NCBI GenBank assembly: GCA_902780785.1
Contig: CACZGS010000005.1
Span: 62,001 to 126,000, forward strand
Direction: 5' to 3'
Source: Oscillospiraceae bacterium
Lineage (GTDB): Bacteria > Bacillota > Clostridia > Saccharofermentanales > Saccharofermentanaceae
Length of the DNA stretch: 64,000 nucleotides
Shown here: piece after piece, positions 33,922 through 41,713 of the stretch
Layout of the letters: every line of letters starts with the position of its first letter
Numbering within the stretch: position 1 is the stretch's first letter
Notes under the pieces: generated by a model
Database searches by the model: none
The model's input: only the letters and a program-made list of their open reading frames with translations
Told to the model about the DNA's origin: nothing
Program-made: the position numbers and the translations under genes

Positions 33922-35016
33922 TCACAGCGAAAAGATTAAACCTGCGAGAGGCGACATGAAGATCATCAGCACCGAAAAGCAGAATGAGTTGACCGATATG
34001 AGCGTCGCCCTCTGCTCAGGCGGCACCATCTGATTCAGAGCGATATCAGATCTTATCTGGATCAGGTCATCTGCAAATGCCGTAAGAAATCCTCCGAGCG
34101 TCATGACATACCATATGCCCGTAAACTCGCTCACAAGGCCTATGAGAGCCAGTGAGATGCAGAAGATGAATAACTTGCCGAGCGTTGCCTTCTTCACCTT
34201 ACGCGCAGCCAGAGCGCCCAAAATGCCTCCCATCGACATGATGAAGAGCAAAGGTCCCAAAGTCCAGTCGGGAATTCCCGTCATGGGAAGCTTTGCCTGC
34301 AGGAAAAATAAGAGCAGCACGTCAATGCCACCGACAAGCGCATTCCTGAAGATAAGCCCTGCCACCTTCTTATTTCCCTTAAGGAAGCTGAGGCTCCCCT
34401 TGTAAACGTCTTTTATCCTCTTTCCGAGCGAATCACCGCTCTTTTTCAAGATGACCTTATTCTCCTTCAGGAAGAGGAGCGCAATGAGGTTAACTGCAGA
34501 TATTCCGAGAGATAAGATATGCGCGTTCCTGTTGCCCATCATTACGGCCACGCCCACACAGAGCGTCGCCAGGCCGTTGGATATCCTGTAGATTACGGTC
34601 TGTGTCGACACGAACCTGTCGTACTTACTCTCCTGCCCTTCTTCAAGCAGTGAATCGTAAGCTATAGCGCTGTCGCTTCCGGAGATGAAGTTATATGAGA
34701 GCGCAGAAAAGCCCACCGACACGCACACTGCCGCAAAGCCCGGCACAAAGCCTCTTACAAGTGCCGAGCACATCGTCATGATGCAGCTTAGGATAAGGCT
34801 CTTCTTCCTTCCGAAGACGTCTGCGAACATGCCCGACGGGATCTCTGCCAGAAGGCTTACGATATGGAATACCGTCTCTGCAAATCCGACCTGGATAAGA
34901 GAATATCCGTCAGACACGAGAAGCAGTACCCATGCGGCGCCCGCAATGGGAATGTTGAATAAAAAGTTCGATATATAAAGCAGTCCCAGCTGCCTTTTGA
35001 TATTTGTTTTTGACAT
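33922..35016 (-). CDS. MFS transporter
   Basis: A 364-residue polytopic membrane protein with about 10-12 helices. The MFS loop 2-3 motif is GMFADVFGRKKSLI. It resembles small MFS exporters of the drug-efflux type, with the substrate unreadable. Its mRNA leader (35021-35187) contains mutually exclusive hairpins, and its Shine-Dalgarno GGAG is part of the terminator stem. The cargo is therefore probably the ligand or related to the ligand sensed by the leader. Confidence 0.85.
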   Translation of the reverse strand: MSKTNIKRQLGLLYISNFLFNIPIAGAAWVLLLVSDGYSLIQVGFAETVFHIVSLLAEIPSGMFADVFGRKKSLILSCIMTMCSALVRGFVPGFAAVCVSVGFSALSYNFISGSDSAIAYDSLLEEGQESKYDRFVSTQTVIYRISNGLATLCVGVAVMMGNRNAHILSLGISAVNLIALLFLKENKVILKKSGDSLGKRIKDVYKGSLSFLKGNKKVAGLIFRNALVGGIDVLLLFFLQAKLPMTGIPDWTLGPLLFIMSMGGILGALAARKVKKATLGKLFIFCISLALIGLVSEFTGIWYVMTLGGFLTAFADDLIQIRSDIALNQMVPPEQRATLISVNSFCFSVLMIFMSPLAGLIFSL

Positions 35017-35020
35017 AAAT

Positions 35021-35187
35021 AAAAAACTCCTTTGGTCAGTCTTAAGAACAAAGGAGAAGCCGTCTGTTTATCGAATGATTTTGGATGTTTTTACTTATAA
35101 ATAGGCAGACTTCTCCCATAGGATGCCTTTACGGAACCGAACATAAGATGAATGTTGGGTGTAATCCAATGCATATGAGATCTGCCT
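35021..35187 (-). ncRNA. Riboswitch-like 5' leader with terminator/antiterminator
   Basis: Read on the minus strand, a 7-bp P1 stem (AGGCAGA 35181-35187 with TCTGCCT 35103-35109) encloses about 71 nt with inner hairpins such as TTGG/CCAA. GGAGAAG (35110-35116) can pair with CTTCTCC (35053-35059) as an antiterminator. CTCCTTTG (35049-35056) can instead pair with CAAAGGAG (35027-35034), followed by TTTTTT, as a terminator that also hides the SD. The overlapping arms are mutually exclusive. No known class consensus (FMN, TPP, SAM, purine, guanidine, T-box and others) was recognised. Confidence 0.6.
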
Positions 35188-35245
35188 TTCTGTAGTTTTA
35201 GTCAGGTGCAATATAACACAATCGTTTTGGGCTGACAATACACAC

Positions 35246-35737
35246 TTACCAGCTCGTCTCGCTGTGCTCGGCGAGCTTATCGCCTTCATAACGGAACTTC
35301 ATCGTAAAGAATCCCGAATCCTTCATGGAGCCGAACAGATAATCGAACATGATCTTATCGCCTTCCCAGACCGGGAGATCACACACATCAGACAAAGGCA
35401 CCCAGCAAAGCTCACCTTCGTCGCAGGCACGCCCGGGGAGTTCAAAGTCATCAGCTACCGATGCCGTGAACACGTGCATGTATTCGGTGGGATATTCTGA
35501 TGAGATAAAGGTGATGAGACCCCTGTAGGAGAAGTTTTCGAGCGATCCGGAAGAGATGGAAGCCTCCTCTGAAAGCTCACGCAGAACGCATTCTTCAGCT
35601 GTCTCGTCGGATTCGAAATGGCCGCCTATGCCCAGATACTTGTCGAGGTTCATGTCGCCTTTTCTGGTCTTGCGGATAAAGAGGCAGTCGCTGCCCCTTG
35701 TGATGTAGATCAATGTTGTGAGATTTTCCACGCGCAT
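35246..35737 (-). CDS. Nudix hydrolase (8-oxo-dGTP-diphosphatase-like)
   Basis: A 163-residue Nudix protein with box GGHFESDETAEECVLRELSEEAS, shown here only as its key residues: G37-x5-E, R-E-L and E-E are all kept, so it is likely active. It resembles MutT-like enzymes with unusual length at the C-terminus. TATAAT (35744-35749) lies 6 nt ahead of the ATG and there is no Shine-Dalgarno, so its mRNA is probably leaderless. The promoter lies at the end of the upstream HD-domain gene. Confidence 0.8.
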   Translation of the reverse strand: MRVENLTTLIYITRGSDCLFIRKTRKGDMNLDKYLGIGGHFESDETAEECVLRELSEEASISSGSLENFSYRGLITFISSEYPTEYMHVFTASVADDFELPGRACDEGELCWVPLSDVCDLPVWEGDKIMFDYLFGSMKDSGFFTMKFRYEGDKLAEHSETSW

Positions 35738-35751
35738 GGCAGAATTATATA

Positions 35752-36336
35752 TTAATATTCTGCTTTAGTCTCGCCGTAATCGATGGAATATTCGCCCTCA
35801 GCAAGTGCGATGTTGAAGTTGACGCGGTAGATGACGTAAGAAGATACGTCGATCTTAAAAGCTTCGCAGAGTGCGCACCACTTGTCAGCAAGGTTAACGA
35901 GAACGCTCTCGCGGTGCATGGGCGGGAAAGGTGTGACGGGGAACATGTGCTTGGAGATGATGTCTCTCTCGAGATCATTAAGTCCGAAGTCCCTCTCGGC
36001 ATTCTTTCTTGCTGTTGTGGGGTGTGTAAATCCGTGAATTCGTCTTCCGGGTACGGTCTTGTCGTGCCAGTCGTAAAGGAAATAATCGTGAAGGAGCGCA
36101 CCTCTGACAAGGCTGTCCTTATCGAAACTGATCTTGAAAGTTCTCTCGAGGAAATGAGCCATAAGGAGACTATACTTCGCAACTGATACGCAGTGCTCGA
36201 AAACAGTAGTCTCACCATGCTGTGTAAATGTCTTTAAAACCTGTGCTTCAGGACTTAAGATGATGTCCTTTCCGCGTGTCAGCAATTCCTTCGCAAGTTT
36301 ATATTCCGTTATACGTTTAGCAAAATGTAAAGCCAA
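35752..36336 (-). CDS. HD-domain phosphohydrolase
   Basis: About 194 residues. The HD metal motif is visible as FEHCVSVAKYS, ALLHDYFLYDW and LADK. I prefer the TTG start at 36336 because AAGGGG lies 6 nt upstream; a longer TTG frame reaches 36366. Family members hydrolyse nucleotides or phosphate monoesters. Substrate unknown. The Nudix gene follows 14 bp downstream but seems to have its own promoter. Confidence 0.75.
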   Translation of the reverse strand: MALHFAKRITEYKLAKELLTRGKDIILSPEAQVLKTFTQHGETTVFEHCVSVAKYSLLMAHFLERTFKISFDKDSLVRGALLHDYFLYDWHDKTVPGRRIHGFTHPTTARKNAERDFGLNDLERDIISKHMFPVTPFPPMHRESVLVNLADKWCALCEAFKIDVSSYVIYRVNFNIALAEGEYSIDYGETKAEY

Positions 36337-36475
36337 TTTAATCCCCTTATGCTTTGATATTATCAAAGGCGATTTTTCACACCTTGATAAGTATAACCCA
36401 AGAGGTCCGTTTTTACCCTATGGAATTCGTAACATTTTTATGTCTAATTGCATAGAAAAGTGAGGCAATATGCGA

Positions 36476-36502
36476 GCGCTGAAACGGCCGCGCTGAAACC
36501 GG
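36476..36502. repeat. 14-bp tandem duplication
   Basis: GCGCTGAAACGGCC is followed directly by GCGCTGAAACCGG in the gap between the HD-domain and glycosyltransferase genes. No function is apparent. The rest of the 143-bp gap shows nothing recognisable. Confidence 0.5.
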
Positions 36503-36509
36503 AGGAAAC

Positions 36510-37235
36510 TCACTTAAAGTACGATTTCTTCACCTTCAGATTCCACCAGATCTTCCAGGTGTCCGTAAACATCTTCCAGACATCCTTGAACTTGATCCTT
36601 CCGAACGACTGCCCTCTCGTAAAATTCAGTTCAACGGGCATCTCGATAAGCTTGGCTTTCTTCTTCGAAGCAAGAGCTAAAAGCTCAATATCAAAGGCAT
36701 AGCCGTCGATCCTTCTTAAGGGCGCGATCTCTCTTATGATGGAACCCCTGTAGAGCTTAAGTCCTGTCTGAGTATCGTGACATTTAAGACCGAAAAGGAC
36801 CTTGAGCATTATGTAGTAGCAGATGGAGAATACTTTTCGAGCGAAAGGATACTCGAGCTTGGAATCCTTATGCATCTTGGAACCGATCACGATATCAGCG
36901 CCCGACTCATTCATCTTCTCGAAGTACATCTTTATGAAATCGGGTGAGAGATCCAAGTCAGCATCGATAAAGCCGACGATGTCGCCTTTGCTGTTTACAG
37001 CGCCCCAGGATACGGCTCCGCCCTTGCCGCGGTTTACCGCATAGCCGAAGTCCTTGATGTTGGGATTGTCCTGCGCCGCGCGTGCTGCCTCAGCTCCGGT
37101 GTTGTCCTTGCTGCCGTCGTTAACGGCGATGATCTCATAGTCCGACGTAAACGCCTTAAGCGCCTTGTCGATGGTCATGAGATTATCGTAGATGTGTTCG
37201 CCTTCGTTATAGGCAGGCACGACGATACTGAGCAT
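36510..37235 (-). CDS. Family 2 glycosyltransferase (polyprenyl-phosphate mannose/glucose synthase-like)
   Basis: A 241-residue GT-A fold enzyme without membrane segments: SIVVPAYNEGEHIYDNL at the N-terminus, NDGSKDNT, NRGKGGAVSWG, and the DxD-like FIDADLDLSPDF. Absence of C-terminal helices resembles dolichol-phosphate mannosyltransferase type enzymes that make a lipid-linked sugar. AAAGGATAACT precedes the ATG. It may share a transcript with the TPM and zinc-ribbon genes 43 bp upstream. Confidence 0.85.
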   Translation of the reverse strand: MLSIVVPAYNEGEHIYDNLMTIDKALKAFTSDYEIIAVNDGSKDNTGAEAARAAQDNPNIKDFGYAVNRGKGGAVSWGAVNSKGDIVGFIDADLDLSPDFIKMYFEKMNESGADIVIGSKMHKDSKLEYPFARKVFSICYYIMLKVLFGLKCHDTQTGLKLYRGSIIREIAPLRRIDGYAFDIELLALASKKKAKLIEMPVELNFTRGQSFGRIKFKDVWKMFTDTWKIWWNLKVKKSYFK

Positions 37236-37278
37236 AGTTATCCTTTGCTTTCAAAAATTTACGCGATATTTTAGCACA

Positions 37279-38166
37279 TCAGAAGCGTCCACCGCCACCG
37301 CCGGAGAATCCGCCTCCGCCGCCACCGGAGAATCCGCCACCGCCGCCGCCGGAGAAACCTCCGCCGCCACCGCTGCTTGAAGACTCGTGGTGGATAACCT
37401 TTTTGCTCAGGAAACTGTCATTCTTAGCAACAACATTGCTTCCGGGAATTGAATATGTGCTGATGGCCGGGAGCTTATCGAGTCTTCTCTTAGGTGTGGC
37501 AACACCCAATGAGAGGAAAGACAATCCGATAGGGATGATGATCGTAAAGAAGACGATGGCAGCATAGCTCTGATAAGAGTATCCGTTCAGGTCATTGGTA
37601 ATGCCTTCAACTGCCGTTCCGTACTCACCGCTTCCGAGCTGGGACAGGTATCTTCTGAAGAGCGAATAGCATTCATCGTCAGATACTGCAAAATGTGCTG
37701 TTCCGTATGTATAGAGCCAGAAGAATCTTCCGCCCTGATAATCCAAAGTTACGTCGATAAGGATGCATACGCCGGAGTTGTTCTGAAGAGGTACTGTCTT
37801 AACGCTCTTCATGTAGTAATCTTCGGCAAACTTCTTCTCATCGTCATCAGAGTTCGAATAGCCCTTGCCCTTGTTGTTCGTTGTTACGATAACAACGTTG
37901 ATGTCTTTCTCTTTGGAAAGCTTCTTGGCAGCTTCTTCGATATTGTCTTCTTCCTCGCTTGTGAAAAGACCTGCGTCATCTACGACCTTTACTGTCTTCT
38001 TAGGCGACAGGTTCATGAAGATATAGAAAACTACGCTTGCAAGGATAATGCAGATGAGCGCTATACCTACACCGATCGATGCACCGTTAAGCTCTGAAAG
38101 GACTGAGAGCTTGGGGCCCTTTCCCTGATCCTGATTCAGTTCGTTATATTCAACGTTCTCACTCAT
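37279..38166 (-). CDS. TPM-domain membrane protein with glycine-rich tail
   Basis: A 295-residue protein: membrane helix at about 30-52, TPM domain at about 60-195 (VVDDAGLFTSEEEDNI, INVVIVTTNNKG), second helix at about 203-225, and a C-terminal tail of about 30 residues made of repeated GGGGGGFS units. TPM proteins (YgcG-like) commonly end in such tails. Function is unknown, with links to membrane repair or phosphatase-like folds. The tail DNA (37279-37377) consists of imperfect 24-bp tandem repeats that could slip. It overlaps the upstream zinc-ribbon gene by 4 bp. Confidence 0.8.
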   Translation of the reverse strand: MSENVEYNELNQDQGKGPKLSVLSELNGASIGVGIALICIILASVVFYIFMNLSPKKTVKVVDDAGLFTSEEEDNIEEAAKKLSKEKDINVVIVTTNNKGKGYSNSDDDEKKFAEDYYMKSVKTVPLQNNSGVCILIDVTLDYQGGRFFWLYTYGTAHFAVSDDECYSLFRRYLSQLGSGEYGTAVEGITNDLNGYSYQSYAAIVFFTIIIPIGLSFLSLGVATPKRRLDKLPAISTYSIPGSNVVAKNDSFLSKKVIHHESSSSGGGGGFSGGGGGGFSGGGGGGFSGGGGGRF

Positions 38167-39281
38167 CCCCAGAACCCCCTCATGATAATGCCAAGAACAA
38201 ATCTTGTTATGACGGCCAAAATACCAAGGACAATGAAGAAGAACATCAGCTTCTTAACAGGGCTTACAGGAAGCTGTCCTGCAACTTCACCTGTCTGTCC
38301 GTTCATTGCGAAATAGTAATACTTGTTGCGGTATTTGTATGACAGGAACCATACGGGAAGAAGCGCGTAATTTGCTTCCATCGAATCGATCCTGCTCAAG
38401 TTCTTAACGATCGAGAATCTGTCGAAAGAACCCTTCAATGAACCCTTAAGAGCCTTGTCGATTCCGTCCATGCCGCGCTTTGTGGCACGTGCAGCGAGGT
38501 CCTGCGGAGATTGGTCATACCTGTCAGCGTAGAATCCCGGAAGATATCTGTAATCGTATGGAATAAGGGCATCAAAATCGAAAGGTTCGATTGCTTCCAT
38601 GAGAGCATCATCGATCCTCGTCTCACCGTCGAGCGGAACATGTTCCCAGGACAGCTCGGCGTTTCTGTCGAACTTGAATGTCTCGATGATCTCGTCGTTG
38701 CCTCTGTATCTGATCTTGTCGCCGGTGCCGTGAGCATCGATCGTAGCCTTGATATTGAAGAGCCAGAACGGTACATAAAGGCCTGACATCTTTGCAACGT
38801 TCTTCTTGGATGCAAATCCGAAAGGTGTCCACTTACCTTTGCCTGCCCACTTGAAGAAAGCTTCTTCGGCAGACTGTCTTGAGTACTTGAAAGGGATCAT
38901 GTACTGGGGCTGGAACTGTTCCGTAAGTCTCTTGCCTACGAGAGCAGGAGATCCGCAGAATGCGCAGAACGTTGCAGCAGTGTGAGCATCCGTGACGATC
39001 TTTGCGCCGCATGCGTTGCAGACGAATTCAGTCTGCTCGGGCTGTGCCTGCTGTGCTTCCTGCTGAACATCCTGAGCTGCCTGCTGTGCGGCCTGCGCCT
39101 GAGCGTATTCCTGTGCAGGATCAGTCGGTTCAGCGGGCTTAGCTTCAAGCTCGCCTACGGTAATATCGTTAAGTGCTGCAGGATCAAAAGACGCTCCGCA
39201 GCTGGGACACTCAAGTTTCTGGGTATCCGCGTTAAGTGTGAGATTGGACCCGCAATTCGGGCATTTAATTGTATCAGCCAT
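38163..39281 (-). CDS. Zinc-ribbon protein with C-terminal membrane helix
   Basis: A 372-residue protein with two zinc ribbons: CPNCGSN...CPSCG at residues 7-30 and CNACGAK...CAFCGSP at about 93-115. An Ala/Gln-rich linker joins them. A large domain (YMIPFKYSRQ, LYVPFWLFN, YRYLPGFYAD) follows, then a membrane helix near the C-terminus. The TPM gene overlaps its stop by 4 bp, a recurrent pairing in Firmicutes whose biology is unclear. A TATAAT element precedes the gene near 39303. Confidence 0.7.
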   Translation of the reverse strand: MADTIKCPNCGSNLTLNADTQKLECPSCGASFDPAALNDITVGELEAKPAEPTDPAQEYAQAQAAQQAAQDVQQEAQQAQPEQTEFVCNACGAKIVTDAHTAATFCAFCGSPALVGKRLTEQFQPQYMIPFKYSRQSAEEAFFKWAGKGKWTPFGFASKKNVAKMSGLYVPFWLFNIKATIDAHGTGDKIRYRGNDEIIETFKFDRNAELSWEHVPLDGETRIDDALMEAIEPFDFDALIPYDYRYLPGFYADRYDQSPQDLAARATKRGMDGIDKALKGSLKGSFDRFSIVKNLSRIDSMEANYALLPVWFLSYKYRNKYYYFAMNGQTGEVAGQLPVSPVKKLMFFFIVLGILAVITRFVLGIIMRGFWG

Positions 39282-39327
39282 ACTATCCCTCCTAACTCGA
39301 AATTATATCATAAATCGTTTAGGTAAT

Positions 39328-40050
39328 TCAGATATCAGTATCCAGCAAAGCCTTAAGTGTCTTGACATGACTCTTAAGGGAATGAGGATAATCAATCTCC
39401 TTAAATTCGATTCCCTTACGTTCACATACTATCTTAACAAAAGAATCGGCGATCTTGGGATTTTTTAGAAGCACAGGACCGATAAGACTTATTCCGAGAA
39501 GGTTGTTTCTCTTCACAGAATCTTTCTTCAGCGGGATATTTCCGATCACTTTCAAAACGTCATAAGCGAGGTCATCTTCAATGCCCGGAACGCCTGCCCT
39601 GTTAACGAATCCGACGTAACGGTCACCCGTTTCTTTATCTGCGAGGATGACATCGCCGGTGTAACGCTTTTCGAGCTGTTCCTTGAAAGTAAATCCGAAG
39701 ATACCAAGACCCTCAACAAAGCTTCCGTCAGCAGTAGTTATGCCCTTGCCTAAGATGTCATAACTGTTGCCCGTAAAAAGCATCGGAACGCCGCTGTCTA
39801 TGGCCTTTACAAGACCGTCCTTAAACTGCGCCAGATGGCCGGCAGCAAGGTTCCTGTTGGATTCAAATCCCGAACCCATATAAACAAAATCAACGCCTTC
39901 AAAACTGATCTCATTGTCAGTGATCGTACGCCTGATGATCTCAACCTCAAAGCCCTGGTCTTCAAGTCTCTTCTGCATGATCCTTACGTTGCCGTTGTCA
40001 CCGTAAAGGCTCATGAAATCAGGATACAGGAAAAGGATATTCACATTCAT
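39328..40050 (-). CDS. gatD: GatD-like glutamine amidotransferase lacking catalytic Cys and His
   Basis: The start at 40050 overlaps the murT stop (ATGA) and follows AGGAGGGAGC, giving 240 residues. The N-terminus NILFLYPDFMSLYGDNGNV matches GatD. Where active GatD has a CGGYQ nucleophile elbow, this protein reads FTGNSYDILG, with Gly94 in place of the catalytic Cys. The conserved GFENH is GFVNR, and the C-terminal LHGP is LIGP, so the catalytic His is Ile190. No other Cys is nearby. The pair with MurT normally amidates lipid II D-glutamate. This subunit should not hydrolyse glutamine, so it may be structural or work with another nitrogen source. Confidence 0.82.
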   Translation of the reverse strand: MNVNILFLYPDFMSLYGDNGNVRIMQKRLEDQGFEVEIIRRTITDNEISFEGVDFVYMGSGFESNRNLAAGHLAQFKDGLVKAIDSGVPMLFTGNSYDILGKGITTADGSFVEGLGIFGFTFKEQLEKRYTGDVILADKETGDRYVGFVNRAGVPGIEDDLAYDVLKVIGNIPLKKDSVKRNNLLGISLIGPVLLKNPKIADSFVKIVCERKGIEFKEIDYPHSLKSHVKTLKALLDTDI

Positions 40051-41393
40051 GCGAGCTCCCTCCTTGTAACGATCGATAAGATCTTCTCCTTGTCGGAGAA
40101 GCATGTGATCACGTATAAGAACGAGTCGAGGTTGTGTGCGCAGTATTCTGCCGCGTCAGGCACCTGCTCGAAGATCTCCACCTTGTCTTCATCGGCACCC
40201 GCAAGTTCAAACCTGACAGCCAGGTCATCACAGTACTGTCCTGCGAGGATTATCTTGTCGATATTAGCTCCCTTGAGCTTCTCGAAATTAATATCCCACA
40301 GCCAGCTCGAATCTGATGTGTAATACTTGCGGCTTATCGCATCGACGATAAACATGACGCTCTTCTTGCGGTTGTCGGAAACAACTACATCGATCGAGCG
40401 GTCGTAAGATACGGAGTTCTCGTGCTTGGAAAGAAGCAGTCTTCCGTCGAGCTTGCCCAGCGTAAAATCAGAGATACGTCCGGACTTTAAGATATAACCT
40501 CCGAGCGACTCTGCAGCAGCTTCAGGCTTGATGCCCGCAGTAACGGATGCCGTGAAAGCAGCCAGTATATTGTAGCAATGGTAGATTCCCGTAAAGAATA
40601 CGGGGATATCGTATTTGCCGTCGATCACGATAGAAGCCTTGCCGTTCTCTTCCTTCGTGGAAGTCAGCGTATGGTCAGTATCGTGTCTTTCAAAACCGCA
40701 CTCCGTGCACCTGAACTTGCCGATATGGTTGTAGTGGTAATATTCGTATTCCATCGGCTTCTTGCAGACAGGGCAGTACTTGCCGTCGTTATAGATGCCC
40801 TCGTGCTTCTCCTTATCTGTCGGAAGCTTGTCTGCGCCGAAATAGATCGTACCCTCCCTGTCCTTGCCAAAGCTCGAGACAAGCGGATCGTCAGCATTAA
40901 GGATCAGGGTCATGTCATCGTAGACAGCCTGGCCGATAACGCTCTTGATAAATTCGGGATGGCCGTTCCTGGTCATCTGGTCCCTGTAAAGGTTATTGAT
41001 GACAAAATACTTCGGATGGAAGTACTTGAAAATATGTCTTGAATATCTCTCGTCCGCTTCAAGAAGGATAACGTCGCTCTTAACTTTGCCCGACATCTTT
41101 GCATCGCCTACAAGGAAAGTAACGACACCCTCTATCTGATTGGAACCCTCTTTGTTATAAGCAACTTTAAGGCCGTTGCTCTTAAGCACATGTGCGATCA
41201 TCTCGACCGTGGAAGTCTTTCCGTTAGAACCGGTAACGGCAATAGAAAGCTCAGGGAGCTTCAGGTTCGAAAGTATATCCGGGCAGATCTTCAGGGCATA
41301 CTTACCGGGCAGGCTTGAGCCGCGTCCGAAAAGCTTCGCGAGGCGCCTTACAATCTTGCAAACAAGGATCGCTGTAAACACTCTTATCTTCAT
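40047..41393 (-). CDS. murT: MurT-like Mur ligase (lipid II isoglutaminyl synthase family)
   Basis: A 448-residue ATP-dependent ligase. P-loop TGSNGKTS (residues 54-61), ILLEADERY, INNLYRDQM and NADDP match MurT. A zinc ribbon uses C207, C210, C229 and C232 (CPVC...CTEC). The C-terminal DUF1727 shows SSWLWDINFE and LAGQYCDDLAVR. MurT activates the D-Glu carboxylate of lipid II for amidation with GatD. The TATAAT at 41403-41408 lies only 9 nt before the ATG and no Shine-Dalgarno is visible, so the mRNA is nearly leaderless. Because the partner GatD is catalytically dead, this may be a second, specialised pair. Confidence 0.85.
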   Translation of the reverse strand: MKIRVFTAILVCKIVRRLAKLFGRGSSLPGKYALKICPDILSNLKLPELSIAVTGSNGKTSTVEMIAHVLKSNGLKVAYNKEGSNQIEGVVTFLVGDAKMSGKVKSDVILLEADERYSRHIFKYFHPKYFVINNLYRDQMTRNGHPEFIKSVIGQAVYDDMTLILNADDPLVSSFGKDREGTIYFGADKLPTDKEKHEGIYNDGKYCPVCKKPMEYEYYHYNHIGKFRCTECGFERHDTDHTLTSTKEENGKASIVIDGKYDIPVFFTGIYHCYNILAAFTASVTAGIKPEAAAESLGGYILKSGRISDFTLGKLDGRLLLSKHENSVSYDRSIDVVVSDNRKKSVMFIVDAISRKYYTSDSSWLWDINFEKLKGANIDKIILAGQYCDDLAVRFELAGADEDKVEIFEQVPDAAEYCAHNLDSFLYVITCFSDKEKILSIVTRRELA

Positions 41394-41516
41394 AGCGTTG
41401 CAATTATATCACGCGAGAGGCCGTCATAATAATAAATTTATTAAAGAGCCTCAAAATCACCGTCATTTTTTAATTGGTCTCCTGTCAGAATTTTCGAACA
41501 GTTTTAAACAAAAGTG

Positions 41517-41544
41517 TTTACTTTCTAAAATTGTGGTATATAAT
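41517..41544 (+). promoter_or_regulatory. Promoter of the pheL-pheA transcript
   Basis: TTTACT (41517-41522), 16-bp spacer, TATAAT (41539-41544). The expected start of transcription, about 7 nt on, coincides with the A of the leader-peptide ATG at 41551. Confidence 0.65.
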
Positions 41545-41550
41545 TTCGGC

Positions 41551-41616
41551 ATGACTAATTTTGCATTTACATGGCGTGACTTTTCATTTTTTGCCTTTAC
41601 GAATAGGGGTAATTAG
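41551..41616 (+). CDS. pheL: Phe-rich attenuator leader peptide for pheA
   Basis: A 21-codon ORF, MTNFAFTWRDFSFFAFTNRG plus N, with six phenylalanine codons, directly upstream of pheA. It has no Shine-Dalgarno and starts 6 nt after a -10 box, so it is probably translated from a leaderless mRNA. Ribosome stalling on Phe codons when Phe-tRNA is low would let the antiterminator form in the region that follows its stop codon. This is the classic amino-acid attenuation layout. Confidence 0.85.
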   Translation: MTNFAFTWRDFSFFAFTNRGN

Positions 41617-41691
41617 TTCACTGCATGTAAATATATAACTTGATTTACGTACATTATAGGGCCCCGCAGTGAACAAGACTGTGGGGCTTTT
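41616..41691 (+). terminator. pheA attenuator (antiterminator and terminator)
   Basis: GTTCACTGC (41616-41624), starting in the leader stop codon, is complementary to GCAGTGAAC (41666-41674). The terminator stem pairs GCCCCGCAGT (41661-41670) with ACTGTGGGGC (41678-41687) and is followed by TTTTAATTT. The two structures share GCAGT and exclude each other. Confidence 0.85.
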
Positions 41692-41713
41692 AATTTGTCA
41701 GGAGGAAAGAAAC

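Noticed and set aside
41669..41713. GTG start of pheA at 41669
   Set aside because: It lies inside the attenuator terminator, and a perfect AGGAGG precedes the ATG at 41714.
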